Assembly: GCF_004354985.1 (NCBI RefSeq)
Contig: NZ_SMSK01000001.1
Location: forward strand, 372,001 to 436,000
Direction of reading: 5' to 3'
Length of the DNA: 64,000 bases
DNA from: Segetibacter sp. 3557_3
GTDB taxonomy: Bacteria > Bacteroidota > Bacteroidia > Chitinophagales > Chitinophagaceae
This document shows, piece after piece, positions 26,742 through 35,696 of this stretch (within the stretch, counting starts at the first letter, position 1; the number at the start of each line of letters is the position of its first letter). The notes beneath the pieces were generated by a model. That model did not search any database and was not told where the DNA came from. It worked only from the letters and a program-made list of their open reading frames with translations. The translations under genes were made by a program, and so were the position numbers.

Positions 26742-27039
26742 CACCTTCGCCAGACCTGCTGTTGGTGCATCGGCGAAACGGCGGCTGGCAACGGCTATCT
26801 GCATCTCATCTTAAGAGAAACTTTGAACTCACCTCAACCCGGATGTTACAATTTGGAAGAGTATGGCTACATTGTACCCCGACCCTGCGAAATGCTACCG
26901 GACCTGTGTTGTGTGACACCTTGAGTATACGATAGCCAAAGCCATTGTACTTGGCAATTGGTTATCTCAAGCCACCTAATATGTTCCTTTGCAGGATCGA
27001 CGAAGTACCTAATCTATTGAGTGAACAAAACCAACCACC
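26742..27039. other. 298-bp gap before the GH10 gene
   Basis: No gene or clear terminator recognised. The xylanase gene probably has its own promoter here. Confidence 0.3.
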
Positions 27040-28182
27040 ATGTCAGGAATATTAAAGCGCTTGGGGCACCTGCTGACTGCAACTGTAATCATTACTGGTT
27101 GCCAAAGCAAAATTGTACCCCAAAATCCGGTTAGCACAGGAACCCAAAACAATCAAACACAAGCAAATAAAGGGCTGAAGGATTATTTCAGCCAGTACTT
27201 TCCCATAGGTGTTGCAGTAAATACGAGGTCGCTACGCGGCGATGACTCCGCTTTGATTGTAAAAGAGTTTAACAGTATCACTCCCGAAAACGACATGAAA
27301 ATTGGGCCCATTCACCCCGAAGAAGGCCGTTATAATTTCGCGAATGCAGATGCCATAGTGGCTTTTGCACAAAGAAACAACCTGAAAGTTCGCGGTCACA
27401 ATTTGGTTTGGCACTTTGAGTCACAAACACCGAAATGGATATTTAAAGATAAAGATGGTAACCAGGCCTCCAAAGAATTGGTACTACAAAGGTTAAAAGA
27501 CCATATCACCACGGTGGTGAGCCGGTACAAAGGCAAGCTATATGCATGGGACGTAGCAAATGAGGTAATCTCCGATAAGCCCGACGAGTACCTGCGCCCG
27601 TCTGAATGGTATAAGATATGTGGCGAGGATTACATCATAAAAGCTTTTCAGTGGGCTCACGAGGTTGACCCTGGAGCCCAGTTGTTTTACAATGACTATA
27701 ACGAGATCAGCCCAATAAAACGGGAAAAAATCTACCGGTTGGTAAAAAGTCTTAAAGACGCTGGTGTACCCATCCATGGAGTGGGCTTACAGGCGCATTG
27801 GGCAATCAATGAACCAAGCCGCGGACAACTTGATAGTACGCTGAAAAGGTTTGCCGATCTTGGATTAAAGATCCAGATTACCGAGTTAGACATCTCCGTT
27901 TATCCGAAAGAACATGATGCACGCGAAAGAAGGCCCGAAGATGCCTTTGCCGACTTTACGGCGGAAAGAGAACAGGCTCAAACCGAGAAGTACCGGATGT
28001 GTTTCGAACTATTTAAGAAATACCGGAGTGCAATTACCAGTATCACCTTTTGGAATCTCGCCGACCGGTATAGCTGGTTAGATAACTTTCCCGTGAGAAA
28101 CCGGAAAGATTATCCTTTGCTATTCGACCAGAACCTAAAGCCAAAAAAAGCCTATTGGGAGGTAGTAAAAACCGTACAATAG
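27040..28182 (+). CDS. GH10 endo-1,4-beta-xylanase, surface lipoprotein
   Basis: 380 aa. Lipobox VIITGC gives Cys21, and an Asn/Gln-rich linker leads to one GH10 barrel (~45-378). FNSITPENDMKI, RGHNLVWH, the acid/base Glu175 in AWDVANEV, GVGLQAHW, and the nucleophile Glu282 in IQITELDISVYP are all present, as is ITFWNLADRYSWL. The enzyme cuts the xylan backbone. As a lipoprotein it is probably displayed outside, feeding the SusCD pair. It is the only clearly backbone-cutting endo-enzyme of the locus, and it is the main reason to favour glucuronoxylan over other uronate polymers. Confidence 0.95.
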   Translation: MSGILKRLGHLLTATVIITGCQSKIVPQNPVSTGTQNNQTQANKGLKDYFSQYFPIGVAVNTRSLRGDDSALIVKEFNSITPENDMKIGPIHPEEGRYNFANADAIVAFAQRNNLKVRGHNLVWHFESQTPKWIFKDKDGNQASKELVLQRLKDHITTVVSRYKGKLYAWDVANEVISDKPDEYLRPSEWYKICGEDYIIKAFQWAHEVDPGAQLFYNDYNEISPIKREKIYRLVKSLKDAGVPIHGVGLQAHWAINEPSRGQLDSTLKRFADLGLKIQITELDISVYPKEHDARERRPEDAFADFTAEREQAQTEKYRMCFELFKKYRSAITSITFWNLADRYSWLDNFPVRNRKDYPLLFDQNLKPKKAYWEVVKTVQ

Positions 28183-28444
28183 CGTAAACCGGTATATAAA
28201 CGCTAAACAAACACAGATGAATAGCCGAACCCCGACTAAAGCTGCCGGCGAAAGGGAATGGGTAAATGCACGTCTGCACAAGGATACATTCCTGCTACCT
28301 GAGTCAAAACTTTGCTCGACAACGGGGAATTAAGGGCGGGTTACAAGCATGCTCAGGCAGTATGTGAAGTAACAGTCGTACCCTTGACCTCAGCCACTAC
28401 TTCATAATGCGTGATAAATGAACGGGTAAAAAACCGGGTTGCGC

Positions 28445-29356
28445 TCAATTTCCTTTCCAGCCGATCAAGAGCACTCCCGCAATTACCAGCAGGGTACCAA
28501 TAACCTGTTCCATAAACATCTTTTCACCCAGCACATAATGCGCCTGCAAAATCGTTGAGACCGGGCCGATACTGGAGATGATGGCGACATTATTTGAGCC
28601 TATACGTTTCATCCCCTCGGAGATCATAAAGGAGGGGATAACGGTTGCCACTACCGCCAGCAGTATGCCGTACCACCACAATCCCGCACCAGTGTTCAAG
28701 TTATGGTAATCGCCAGCAACTAAAAAATGGATGAAAATACCCACAGTCGCCCCAAGCATGGCATAGGCAGTGAATTTGGCTGAACCCACAACGGGCACCA
28801 ACTTGCCACCCCCAACGATGTAGATCGAATAGGTTACTGCGCACAGAAAAACCAGGAAACTACCCCAAAAAAATTCAGGGCTCATCTCAATCTGCAATTC
28901 GCCAAAATAGGCAATTGCGATCCCCGTATACGTCAACAGCAACGCTATTTTCTGGTTTCGCTTCATGTTCTGTTTAAACACAAATGCGTTGATCAACACC
29001 GCGAAAGTTGGGTATAAAAACAGGATCAGCCGCTCGAGGCCTGCCGAAATGAATTGCAGTCCGGAGAAATCGAGGTAACTACTAATGTGATACCCCATTA
29101 ACCCAAGGCCAAGCACATAAAGCCACTGCCGGCGGTTCATACGCACATTCCCCATTTTGCGCGAGGTAAAATAAGCTGCAATTAAATAAAAAGGTAAGGA
29201 GAATAGCATTCTGAGTGTCAGTAGTGTAAGCACATCAGAGCTGGTGTCGGCAAATGCCCGTTTTACAAATATGGCCTTTGTCGAAAATAGTACGGCACCG
29301 ATAAACGTGATCATAAATCCTGCTATACTGATCTTATATTTTACCTGTTTGTGCAT
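28445..29356 (-). CDS. EamA/DMT family transporter
   Basis: 303 aa with about ten hydrophobic segments in two EamA repeats (first from GFMITFIGAVLFSTKAIFVK, second from SPEFFWGSFLVFLCAVTYSIYI). Conserved features include LRMLFSLPFYLIAAYF in repeat 1 and SMISEG-like SFMISEGMKRIG plus a terminal VIGTLLVIAGVLLIG. Drug/metabolite transporters export or import small metabolites; substrate unknown. It lies downstream of dapD on the same strand, with a possible small lipoprotein gene 17 bp upstream. Confidence 0.9.
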   Translation of the reverse strand: MHKQVKYKISIAGFMITFIGAVLFSTKAIFVKRAFADTSSDVLTLLTLRMLFSLPFYLIAAYFTSRKMGNVRMNRRQWLYVLGLGLMGYHISSYLDFSGLQFISAGLERLILFLYPTFAVLINAFVFKQNMKRNQKIALLLTYTGIAIAYFGELQIEMSPEFFWGSFLVFLCAVTYSIYIVGGGKLVPVVGSAKFTAYAMLGATVGIFIHFLVAGDYHNLNTGAGLWWYGILLAVVATVIPSFMISEGMKRIGSNNVAIISSIGPVSTILQAHYVLGEKMFMEQVIGTLLVIAGVLLIGWKGN

Positions 29357-29373
29357 TCGTATTTACATTAAAT

Positions 29374-29562
29374 TCAGCTAAGTATTTCCGCCGCAGCTGG
29401 CGAGATGGAACAACATTTATCTTCCGGCACTTTTACAATCCGGTACTTTGGTTGCGCGGCTGCTTGACGTACTCTATGTCCACTACCAAAAACGAAGTGG
29501 CAACCGCTTAATGTAAGCGCAATCAAGCAACAACGGCTGTTTAAATCAAAGATGTTGACCAA
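29374..29562 (-). CDS. Possible small lipoprotein
   Basis: 62 codons. The N-terminal half contains LIALTLSGCHFVFGSG, which fits a lipobox (LSGC). The remainder is short and has no family match. It lies 17 bp upstream of the EamA transporter gene on the same strand. Codon use is reasonable, but the length and lack of homology recall make this a weak call. Confidence 0.35.
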   Translation of the reverse strand: MVNIFDLNSRCCLIALTLSGCHFVFGSGHRVRQAAAQPKYRIVKVPEDKCCSISPAAAEILS

Positions 29563-29570
29563 ATAGGAGA

Positions 29571-29594
29571 GGCCGCCTGATGATACAGACGGCC
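29571..29594 (-). terminator. GC-rich hairpin downstream of dapD
   Basis: Arms GGCCGCCTG and CAGACGGCC pair over 9 bp with one mismatch (G-T), 6-nt loop. It lies 33 bp after the dapD stop on the minus strand. No clear U-tract, so it may be a weak terminator or an mRNA-end structure. Confidence 0.35.
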
Positions 29595-29626
29595 CCCACT
29601 TATAAGTTAAATTAGGCTAAACGCAT

Positions 29627-30466
29627 TTATACGGAAACATTGAAATCCCGCAAAGCGTCGTTTAAACTCGTCTTTAAATCGGTGCTCGGTTTTCGTTGCC
29701 CGATGATGAGTGCACAGCTTACATTATATTCTCCGGCCGGGAATTTCTTATTATATCCACCCGGTATAACAACGCTGCGCGCCGGTACCCGACCACGGTA
29801 CTCTACCGGCTGTTCGCCACTAACATCAATGATTTTCGTGCTCTGTGTAAGTACAACATTTGCTCCCAGTACGGCCTCTTTTTCTACGATTACGCCTTCC
29901 ACAACAATGCATCTGCTGCCGATAAAACAGCCGTCTTCAACAATCACCGGACTGGCTTGTAAAGGCTCCAGAACCCCGCCAATGCCAACCCCTCCACTGA
30001 GGTGAACACCTTTACCAATCTGCGCGCAACTGCCAACCGTTGCCCATGTATCTACCATAGTGCCCTCATCAACATAGGCACCGATATTTACGTAGCTTGG
30101 CATCAGAACCACGTTTCTACCAAGGAACGCCCCATAACGTGCAACAGCATGCGGAACAGCACGTACCCCCAGGTCTTTGTAATTACTTTTCAACTTCATT
30201 TTATCGTAGAACTCAAAAGGTTCAAGGGTATACGTTTGCATTTGCTGTATGCCAAAGTACATCAGGATGGCCTGCTTTACCCATTCATTGGTTACCCAAC
30301 CTTTTCCTTCCTCGTCGTTTAACCGCACGCTGTCTGATGGCTCAGCAACACGAAGCAAACCTTTATCGATCTGGTCAATGGTATCGCGTACGGCATTTTC
30401 GTAACGTTGTGTCTTTAGCAGGTCGCGGCTTCCCCAGGCCTGTTGTATCAGTGACTTTAATTCCAT
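29627..30466 (-). CDS. dapD: 2,3,4,5-tetrahydropyridine-2,6-dicarboxylate N-succinyltransferase
   Basis: 279 aa from the ATG at 30466 (MELKSLIQQAW); an earlier in-frame ATG at 30502 adds 12 residues not typical of DapD. The N-terminal helical domain is followed by a left-handed beta helix of hexapeptide repeats (NVVLMPSYVNIGAYVDEG, VGSCAQIGKGVHLSGGVGIG, GSRCIVVEGVIVEKEAVLG). The enzyme succinylates tetrahydrodipicolinate in lysine and diaminopimelate synthesis. Full length. Catalytic-region motifs RAVPHAVAR and GTMVDTWATVG are intact. Confidence 0.95.
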   Translation of the reverse strand: MELKSLIQQAWGSRDLLKTQRYENAVRDTIDQIDKGLLRVAEPSDSVRLNDEEGKGWVTNEWVKQAILMYFGIQQMQTYTLEPFEFYDKMKLKSNYKDLGVRAVPHAVARYGAFLGRNVVLMPSYVNIGAYVDEGTMVDTWATVGSCAQIGKGVHLSGGVGIGGVLEPLQASPVIVEDGCFIGSRCIVVEGVIVEKEAVLGANVVLTQSTKIIDVSGEQPVEYRGRVPARSVVIPGGYNKKFPAGEYNVSCALIIGQRKPSTDLKTSLNDALRDFNVSV

Positions 30467-30531
30467 GAATAAAAATTTGTGCGAAAATACAGGGTTAGCC
30501 ATTTAAAAGATTATGCATAGCTATTTATCCT

Positions 30532-31269
30532 TTACTCCCGGATATTTTCAGTTGAGGGAGACATTCCGGTGATGACGTTCAGGGAATCTATCCGCTGCCT
30601 GTTTTGAGCAAAGAATTGCTGGCGGTTTTTATCGTTTCCAAACATCTGCCGGTAACTTGACGATAGGCTTTGTCCGGAGCCGGCATTGTAGAGTGCCCAA
30701 TGCACCCACCCCGACTGTGATGGCCGGGGAGCGCGATAGCCAATTACCTGTGCCCGGGGGTTCACGAGCAGGTAAGTTGGAAAATCGTCTACACCATATA
30801 AGCGCACCAGGTTGAGCCGTTGTGGGCGGTTGCGCGCATAAAACAAGTTTATTCCTTTTATCTGCTTTTCTTTAATCATTGTTTTCCAGGCTTCTTTCTT
30901 TTCAAAATTCTCGATGCAAATGTTCAGGAAAACAATATTTGTATCAGCCTGGAAGAAGGTTTTCAACGCCCGTGCCGGTTCGATTTCCTCAAGGCAAGGC
31001 GGGCAGGTGGTAAACCAAAAATCAACGTAAAGGGTTTTTCCTTTTAATTGTTCATTCTTGAAAATGTTTCCGGTTTCATCTTCCATCTCGGGCAATTGCA
31101 AGATTTTACCATTGAGGTAGTCGAATGTTGCCGCAATTTTGGGATCATAAACAACTTGCTGACCCTGAGCTGTGAGCATACTCGAATAAATTGTCAGGAG
31201 AAGTAAAACATAGGAGAGGCAGTAAGTTTTCCGGGACCTTACTTCTGCGAACTGAATTGTACTGTACAT
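30532..31269 (-). CDS. TlpA-like periplasmic thioredoxin-fold protein
   Basis: 245 aa from ATG 31269; the longer frame to 31335 would overlap the start of the divergent glycosyltransferase gene and lacks a signal. The N-terminus has a signal segment (CLSYVLLLLTIYSSMLTAQ). A thioredoxin fold follows, with the redox motif in YVDFWFTTCPPCLEEIEPA (CPPC), then NIVFLNICIENFEKKEAWK and the cis-Pro loop GVDDFPTYLLVNP. TlpA/ResA-like proteins reduce periplasmic disulfides or carry electrons to cytochrome maturation. The C-terminal ~40 residues are polar and unrecognised. Target protein unknown. Confidence 0.85.
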   Translation of the reverse strand: MYSTIQFAEVRSRKTYCLSYVLLLLTIYSSMLTAQGQQVVYDPKIAATFDYLNGKILQLPEMEDETGNIFKNEQLKGKTLYVDFWFTTCPPCLEEIEPARALKTFFQADTNIVFLNICIENFEKKEAWKTMIKEKQIKGINLFYARNRPQRLNLVRLYGVDDFPTYLLVNPRAQVIGYRAPRPSQSGWVHWALYNAGSGQSLSSSYRQMFGNDKNRQQFFAQNRQRIDSLNVITGMSPSTENIRE

Positions 31270-31299
31270 TAGTGTATTCTTATCCAAGGATTTTAAACT

Positions 31300-32451
31300 A
31301 TGAAGATCGCCTTTGATGCAAAGCGTGCATACCAAAATAATACTGGACTAGGGTATTATAGCCGAACCCTGATTACTTCACTCGCTAACGCTTATCCCGA
31401 AAATGAATATTTCCTCTGTGCCCCAAAACTAACCAATAGGTATAGTATTGCCGGCTTTAGAAACATGCACAATATCGTTCCTGAAACCATGGCCGCCAAA
31501 AAGCTGAAATCTTTGTGGCGAAGCAAATGGGTGACCGAGGATCTCGTGGCTTCAAACATTAACATCTACCACGGCCTTAGTAACGAAATACCCGTTTGCA
31601 TCAGGTCGTCGGGTATCCAAACAGTCGTGACCATTCATGACCTGATCTTCGAGCGTTATCCCGAGCTATACAACTGGGTAGACGTGCATATCTACAGGAA
31701 CAAGTTTCGTTATGCCTGTAAAAACGCGGACCACATCATAGCAATCAGCGAACAAACTAAAAAGGACATCATCAATTTCTACAATATACCTGAAGAAAGC
31801 ATTTCGGTTTGTTACCAAAGCTGTAATCCGGCATATGGCGTGCTTTTACCCCGGGAAGAAAAAGAACGGATCCGAAAGCTGTATTCGCTTCCTGAAAACT
31901 TTCTCTTATCTGTTGGTTCAATTATCGAGCGTAAAAACCTGCTAAATGTTTGTAAGGCCCTGAGCCTTATAAAAAAGCAGGAGCAAATCCCCCTGGTTGT
32001 AATAGGTGAGGGTGGGCCGTACAAACAACAGGTTAAGGCCTACCTGGCCGCACAGCAATTAACGGAACAGGTCATATTTCTTTCAGAAAACACCGCTGCA
32101 AAATCCTCCTCTGAATTCCAGTCGGGGGAACATTTTCCTGCCATTTACCAATTATCATCAGGGCTGCTTTACCCTTCCGTTTTTGAAGGTTTTGGCATTC
32201 CGGTACTTGAAGCCCTGATGAGCAGGGTGCCGGTAATAACATCGTCATTGTCATGTTTGCCGGAAACCGGCGGTGATGCGGCCTATTACGTAAATCCGTA
32301 TTCGCCCGATGAAATTGCCAATGCAATTACAACCATTTTGAACGACAAGACCCTTGTTACTGAGATGGTTCGTAAGGGGCTTGAACATGCGGACAGGTTT
32401 ACGCCTGAAAAATGTGCAGCAGAAGTGATGCAGGTTTATCTTCGCCTTTGA
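31300..32451 (+). CDS. GT4-type glycosyltransferase
   Basis: 383 aa. Two Rossmann-like halves as in GT-B enzymes: N-terminal FDAKRAYQNNTGLGYYSRTL and C-terminal LLSVGSIIERKNLLNV, IYQLSSGLLYPSVFEGFGIP, VLEALMSRVPVITSSL and LPETGGDAAYYVNP, the GT4 E-x7-E region that binds the nucleotide sugar. It transfers a sugar from an activated donor, perhaps in surface glycan or glycoprotein assembly; the acceptor is unknown. The stop codon overlaps the start of the next gene by 1 nt (TGATG), so they are translationally coupled. Confidence 0.9.
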   Translation: MKIAFDAKRAYQNNTGLGYYSRTLITSLANAYPENEYFLCAPKLTNRYSIAGFRNMHNIVPETMAAKKLKSLWRSKWVTEDLVASNINIYHGLSNEIPVCIRSSGIQTVVTIHDLIFERYPELYNWVDVHIYRNKFRYACKNADHIIAISEQTKKDIINFYNIPEESISVCYQSCNPAYGVLLPREEKERIRKLYSLPENFLLSVGSIIERKNLLNVCKALSLIKKQEQIPLVVIGEGGPYKQQVKAYLAAQQLTEQVIFLSENTAAKSSSEFQSGEHFPAIYQLSSGLLYPSVFEGFGIPVLEALMSRVPVITSSLSCLPETGGDAAYYVNPYSPDEIANAITTILNDKTLVTEMVRKGLEHADRFTPEKCAAEVMQVYLRL

Positions 32452-33020
32452 TGGAAGATTTTACTCCCGATCTAGAACAATGTTTAGAAGCCCTTCACCA
32501 GGGCGGGTTGATTTTATATCCAACAGATACGGTCTGGGGCCTGGGCTGCGATGCAACAAACGAAGAAGCCGTGTCAAAATTGGTTAAAATCAAGGGGAAA
32601 AGCAGGCACGGACTTATTGTGCTGCTGGCTTCAGAACGTGACATACTTAAATATGTTACCCAGCCCGACCTTGCGGTGTTCGACTACCTGGAGAAACTGA
32701 ACAAACCTACCACGGTAATATATAAAGGTGGAACTTCGGTCGCAGAGCCGGTATTAGCAAGTGATGGTTCAATTGCTATCCGGCTTGTAAAAGATGAGTT
32801 CTGTCGACACCTGGTGAAAAGATTCCGCAAACCCATTGTTTCTACCTCAGCCAACTTTCACGGAAAGCCAACACCGGAAACATTTTTACAAATAGATTCT
32901 GAGCTATTCTTATCAGTAGATTATGTTGCCAAATACCGGCAAAATGAAATTGGAAAGTCCGCCCCTTCCTCCATTATAAGGTGGAAAGCCGACGGCCGAC
33001 CAGAAATTCTAAGGCCGTAA
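32451..33020 (+). CDS. L-threonylcarbamoyladenylate synthase (Sua5/YrdC family)
   Basis: 189 aa from the ATG at 32451, which overlaps the previous stop by 1 nt; an ATG at 32412 lies inside the glycosyltransferase gene. YrdC-domain motifs are GLILYPTDTVWGLGCDA, KLVKIKGKSRHGLIVLL, SDGSIAIRLV, and FRKPIVSTSANFHGKPTP. The enzyme makes threonylcarbamoyl-AMP for the t6A modification at position 37 of ANN-decoding tRNAs. The protein is the short, single-domain type without a Sua5 C-terminal domain. Two other tRNA genes (cca, miaA) lie nearby. Confidence 0.9.
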   Translation: MEDFTPDLEQCLEALHQGGLILYPTDTVWGLGCDATNEEAVSKLVKIKGKSRHGLIVLLASERDILKYVTQPDLAVFDYLEKLNKPTTVIYKGGTSVAEPVLASDGSIAIRLVKDEFCRHLVKRFRKPIVSTSANFHGKPTPETFLQIDSELFLSVDYVAKYRQNEIGKSAPSSIIRWKADGRPEILRP

Positions 33021-33031
33021 CGGTATTACCG

Positions 33032-33056
33032 GAGCACGCGAAAACGTGCTCTTGTT
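33032..33056 (+). terminator. Rho-independent terminator after the yrdC-type gene
   Basis: Perfect 7-bp stem GAGCACG/CGTGCTC with a 6-nt loop, 12 bp after the stop codon, followed by TTGTT. Confidence 0.6.
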
Positions 33057-33078
33057 CAGATCGAAAATGCGTGGCAAT

Positions 33079-33113
33079 ATAATTGTTCAATAATAATAAC
33101 AGCGAACAATTAT
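33079..33113. promoter_or_regulatory. 10-bp inverted repeat upstream of a small gene
   Basis: ATAATTGTTC and GAACAATTAT are perfect inverted arms separated by 15 bp, 31 bp before the ATG at 33144. The right arm is followed by CGTTTG, so the repeat overlaps a TATCGTTTG sequence that resembles the Bacteroidota -7 box. It could be an operator or an RNA hairpin. Confidence 0.4.
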
Positions 33114-33143
33114 CGTTTGTATTCTAACAAAAAAACCGATACC

Positions 33144-33338
33144 ATGCAACAAGCTATTTTTAATCCTGCTATGGACACAATAACTGCTTTTCCTTCTTTT
33201 TCCCACAATGCTTCTGTACAAACACTGTCGCAACCTGTAGTTTATACCAGACCTGCCGGTCCCGAAGACATGCACAAAGCTGTTATCCACTCGTATAACA
33301 ACTGGGAGTTTTTTATGAATGAGCTCGAATACGAATAG
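33144..33338 (+). CDS. Small protein of unknown function
   Basis: 64 aa from ATG 33144 (MQQAIFNPAMDTITAF), or 73 aa if the ATG at 33117 is used. The C-terminal half is polar and acidic with aromatic residues (HKAVIHSYNNWEFFMNELEYE region). No signal peptide, membrane helix or family was recognised. It sits alone between a terminator and the cca gene, with a perfect inverted repeat upstream, which argues for a real, separately controlled gene. Confidence 0.5.
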   Translation: MQQAIFNPAMDTITAFPSFSHNASVQTLSQPVVYTRPAGPEDMHKAVIHSYNNWEFFMNELEYE

Positions 33339-33356
33339 TTTCAGCAAAGCTTCAGG

Positions 33357-33380
33357 TTGATTTTCACAACCCTATCTTTG
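33357..33380 (+). promoter_or_regulatory. Putative Bacteroidota promoter of the cca-type gene
   Basis: TATCTTTG at 33373-33380 is an exact TANNTTTG -7 box. A TTG lies at 33357, a little closer than the usual -33 spacing. The box ends only 5 bp before the ATG at 33386, so transcription would start at or very near the start codon. Confidence 0.4.
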
Positions 33381-33385
33381 CGGCA

Positions 33386-34804
33386 ATGTATATTTCGTGC
33401 AGCGATAGGGAGCGATTTGTCTTTAGAAAAGTGTCAGGTGTTGCCCGGAATTTGAATATGCCGGTCTATATCATCGGTGGTTTTGTTCGTGATAAAATTA
33501 TCGGCCGCGACACCAAAGACGTTGATCTTGTTTGTGTTGGCAATGGCATTCACCTGGCTGAACACGTTGCAGGCGCTTTTCATCCCCGCCCTCCCCTTAG
33601 TGTTTTTAAGACTTTTGGTACTGCCCAGGTCCGGCTTCCGGATCTGGAACTCGAATTTGTGGGTGCCCGTAAAGAAAGCTACCAGTCGGACAGTCGTAAT
33701 CCAAACGTTGAACCAGGCTCTATTGAAGACGACCAAAACCGGCGCGACTTTACCATTAACGCACTGGCAATAAGCCTTAACCCTGATGATTTTGGCACCC
33801 TTGTAGACCCCTTTAACGGTCTTGAAGACATTAGCTCAGGAATTATCCGAACGCCATTAGCTCCGGCTGCTACCTTTAGCGATGATCCTCTTCGCATGAT
33901 GCGGGCAATTCGTTTTGCTGCCCAGCTCAGTTTTACCATAGAACCTTCGACCCTGCAGGCAATCAGCGATAACCGCGACCGGATAAAAATAATTACCCAG
34001 GAAAGAATCACCGATGAGCTTAACAAAATCATGTTGAGCCCGGTGCCTTCAGTTGGCTGGAAACTGTTATATGATACCGGTCTGCTCAAAATTATTTTTC
34101 CACAGGTGGTGGACCTTGCAGGTGCAGAATACATTGACGGGAAGGGTCACAAAGACAATTTTTATCATACCATGCAGGTGCTGGACAACATCGCTGCAGT
34201 TAGTACCGAATTATGGTTGAGGTGGGCGGCACTGCTTCATGATATTGCAAAGCCTGCAACAAAAAAATTTGAACCTGGCCATGGCTGGACCTTTCACGGT
34301 CATGAGGTTGTTGGCGCCCGTATGGTTCCGAAAATATTTGCCCGCCTCAAACTTCCGCTAAACGAGAAGATGAAATTTGTTCAGAAGCTTGTTGAACTCC
34401 ATCTCCGCCCTATTAGCCTGACAAAAGAAAATATCACCGACAGCGCCATACGAAGGTTACTTTTTGATGCGGGAGAAGACCTGGATGCACTTATGCTACT
34501 CTGCAATGCCGACATCACCAGCAAAAACAAGTTTAAAGTAAAACGTTACATCCAGAATTTCGAGTTGGTGCGTGAACGTCTTCAGCAGGTAGAAGAAAAT
34601 GACCGGATCAGGAATTGGCAGCCACCCGTAACAGGAGAACTTATCATGGCTACCTTCGGATTGCAGCCGTGCAGGCAGGTAGGTATCATTAAGGATGCTA
34701 TTCGTGAGGCAATCCTTGATGGCGAAATTCCCAATAACTACAATGCAGCTTACGATTATATGCTCCGAAAAGGAAGTGAGCTAAACCTGGTTCCAAATGC
34801 CTGA
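33386..34804 (+). CDS. cca: CCA tRNA nucleotidyltransferase with HD domain
   Basis: 472 aa. The N-terminal poly(A) polymerase-type nucleotidyltransferase head has YIIGGFVRDKIIGR and TKDVDLVCVG with the metal-binding Asp pair, then RRDFTINALAIS and DDPLRMMRAIRFAAQL of the neck. A central HD domain follows (LRWAALLHDIAKPATK, FHGHEVVGARM). The enzyme adds or repairs the 3' CCA of tRNAs. The HD-bearing form may also have phosphatase activity. It is the usual size for Bacteroidota members. Confidence 0.92.
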   Translation: MYISCSDRERFVFRKVSGVARNLNMPVYIIGGFVRDKIIGRDTKDVDLVCVGNGIHLAEHVAGAFHPRPPLSVFKTFGTAQVRLPDLELEFVGARKESYQSDSRNPNVEPGSIEDDQNRRDFTINALAISLNPDDFGTLVDPFNGLEDISSGIIRTPLAPAATFSDDPLRMMRAIRFAAQLSFTIEPSTLQAISDNRDRIKIITQERITDELNKIMLSPVPSVGWKLLYDTGLLKIIFPQVVDLAGAEYIDGKGHKDNFYHTMQVLDNIAAVSTELWLRWAALLHDIAKPATKKFEPGHGWTFHGHEVVGARMVPKIFARLKLPLNEKMKFVQKLVELHLRPISLTKENITDSAIRRLLFDAGEDLDALMLLCNADITSKNKFKVKRYIQNFELVRERLQQVEENDRIRNWQPPVTGELIMATFGLQPCRQVGIIKDAIREAILDGEIPNNYNAAYDYMLRKGSELNLVPNA

Positions 34805-35129
34805 GCTAGTGGTGATCGCAGGCAAAACCCCCTATGGTGGAAAATGATTGATGCTTTAAGCAAACAAGAAAGTAAAAAAGCTGATTAAACCCGCCTGGAA
34901 ATATTTTCTTGTAACGTAAACACTTCTATTATTTTTACCGCTTTATCCATGGCGCTTTTTCCATAGCCTGCTAAACCAACGAAGATGGATGTGCGGCATG
35001 ATTAATTAGTAGCTATTAGGATCCGGTTGAAGTGGGGATAGCCTTTCCGACAAAATCAAAGGAAAATGGCAGAACCGCTACGAGGATTGTTTCTAACTGA
35101 TAAACCCAGCATTTAACTTAACGAAGCAA
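34805..35129. other. 325-bp intergenic region, nothing recognised
   Basis: No reading frame with coding character, no tRNA-like structure and no strong hairpin. Confidence 0.35.
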
Positions 35130-35696
35130 ATGGCCGTTTTAAAATTCAGAGCGTACTACGAGGAAGACGACAGTGTGTACCGCGATATTGTGATAAAGCA
35201 TACCCAAACGTTTGCTGATCTTCATGCTGCGATACTCAAAGCTTTCGAGTTTGACAACAAACACCAGGCAACATTTTATCGCAGCAACGACAGTTGGCAA
35301 CAAGGACGTGAGATCAGTCTTGAGAAGTATCCCAGGTCGTATAAAGCAGAACCGTTAATCATGTCTGAAACGACCATCGGTTCCGAGATCAGGGATCCTA
35401 ATCAAAAATTCATTTACCAATACGACTTCACCAGGAATTGGATGTTTATGGTGGAGTTAATTAATGTAAGTAAAGAAGTCAATCCAAAAATCACCTATCC
35501 GTCAACCCTCCGCGTGGAGGGGATAGGTCCGGCGCAGTACGGCACCAAAAGCCTTTTGGGCGACAAGTTTGTGGATATAGAAGAGAAGTATGACTTAAGT
35601 GCCGGAGCTGAAGGATTTGGCCGTGAAGGCGGAGACGGGGATGAGACAGACGAAGAAGCCGTTGGGGGAGACGAAGAAGAACACCAGGAAGACTAA
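35130..35696 (+). CDS. PRiA4 ORF-3-like (IS1096 passenger-type) protein
   Basis: 188 aa. The N-terminal ~150 residues match the plasmid pRiA4b ORF-3 family: VLKFRAYYEEDDSVYRDIVI, TFADLHAAILKAFEFDNKH, FYRSNDSWQQGREISLE, and FIYQYDFTRNWMFMVELI. The last ~35 residues are strongly acidic and Gly-rich (GDGDETDEEAVGGDEEEH). The family was named from mobile elements but is common as a stand-alone chromosomal gene in Bacteroidota, and no transposase or inverted repeats are here. Function is unknown. Confidence 0.75.
   Translation: MAVLKFRAYYEEDDSVYRDIVIKHTQTFADLHAAILKAFEFDNKHQATFYRSNDSWQQGREISLEKYPRSYKAEPLIMSETTIGSEIRDPNQKFIYQYDFTRNWMFMVELINVSKEVNPKITYPSTLRVEGIGPAQYGTKSLLGDKFVDIEEKYDLSAGAEGFGREGGDGDETDEEAVGGDEEEHQED

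Noticed and set aside
35130-35696. Insertion sequence suggested by the PRiA4/IS1096 family name
   Set aside because: There is no transposase and no terminal inverted repeat or target duplication; the family is often chromosomal.
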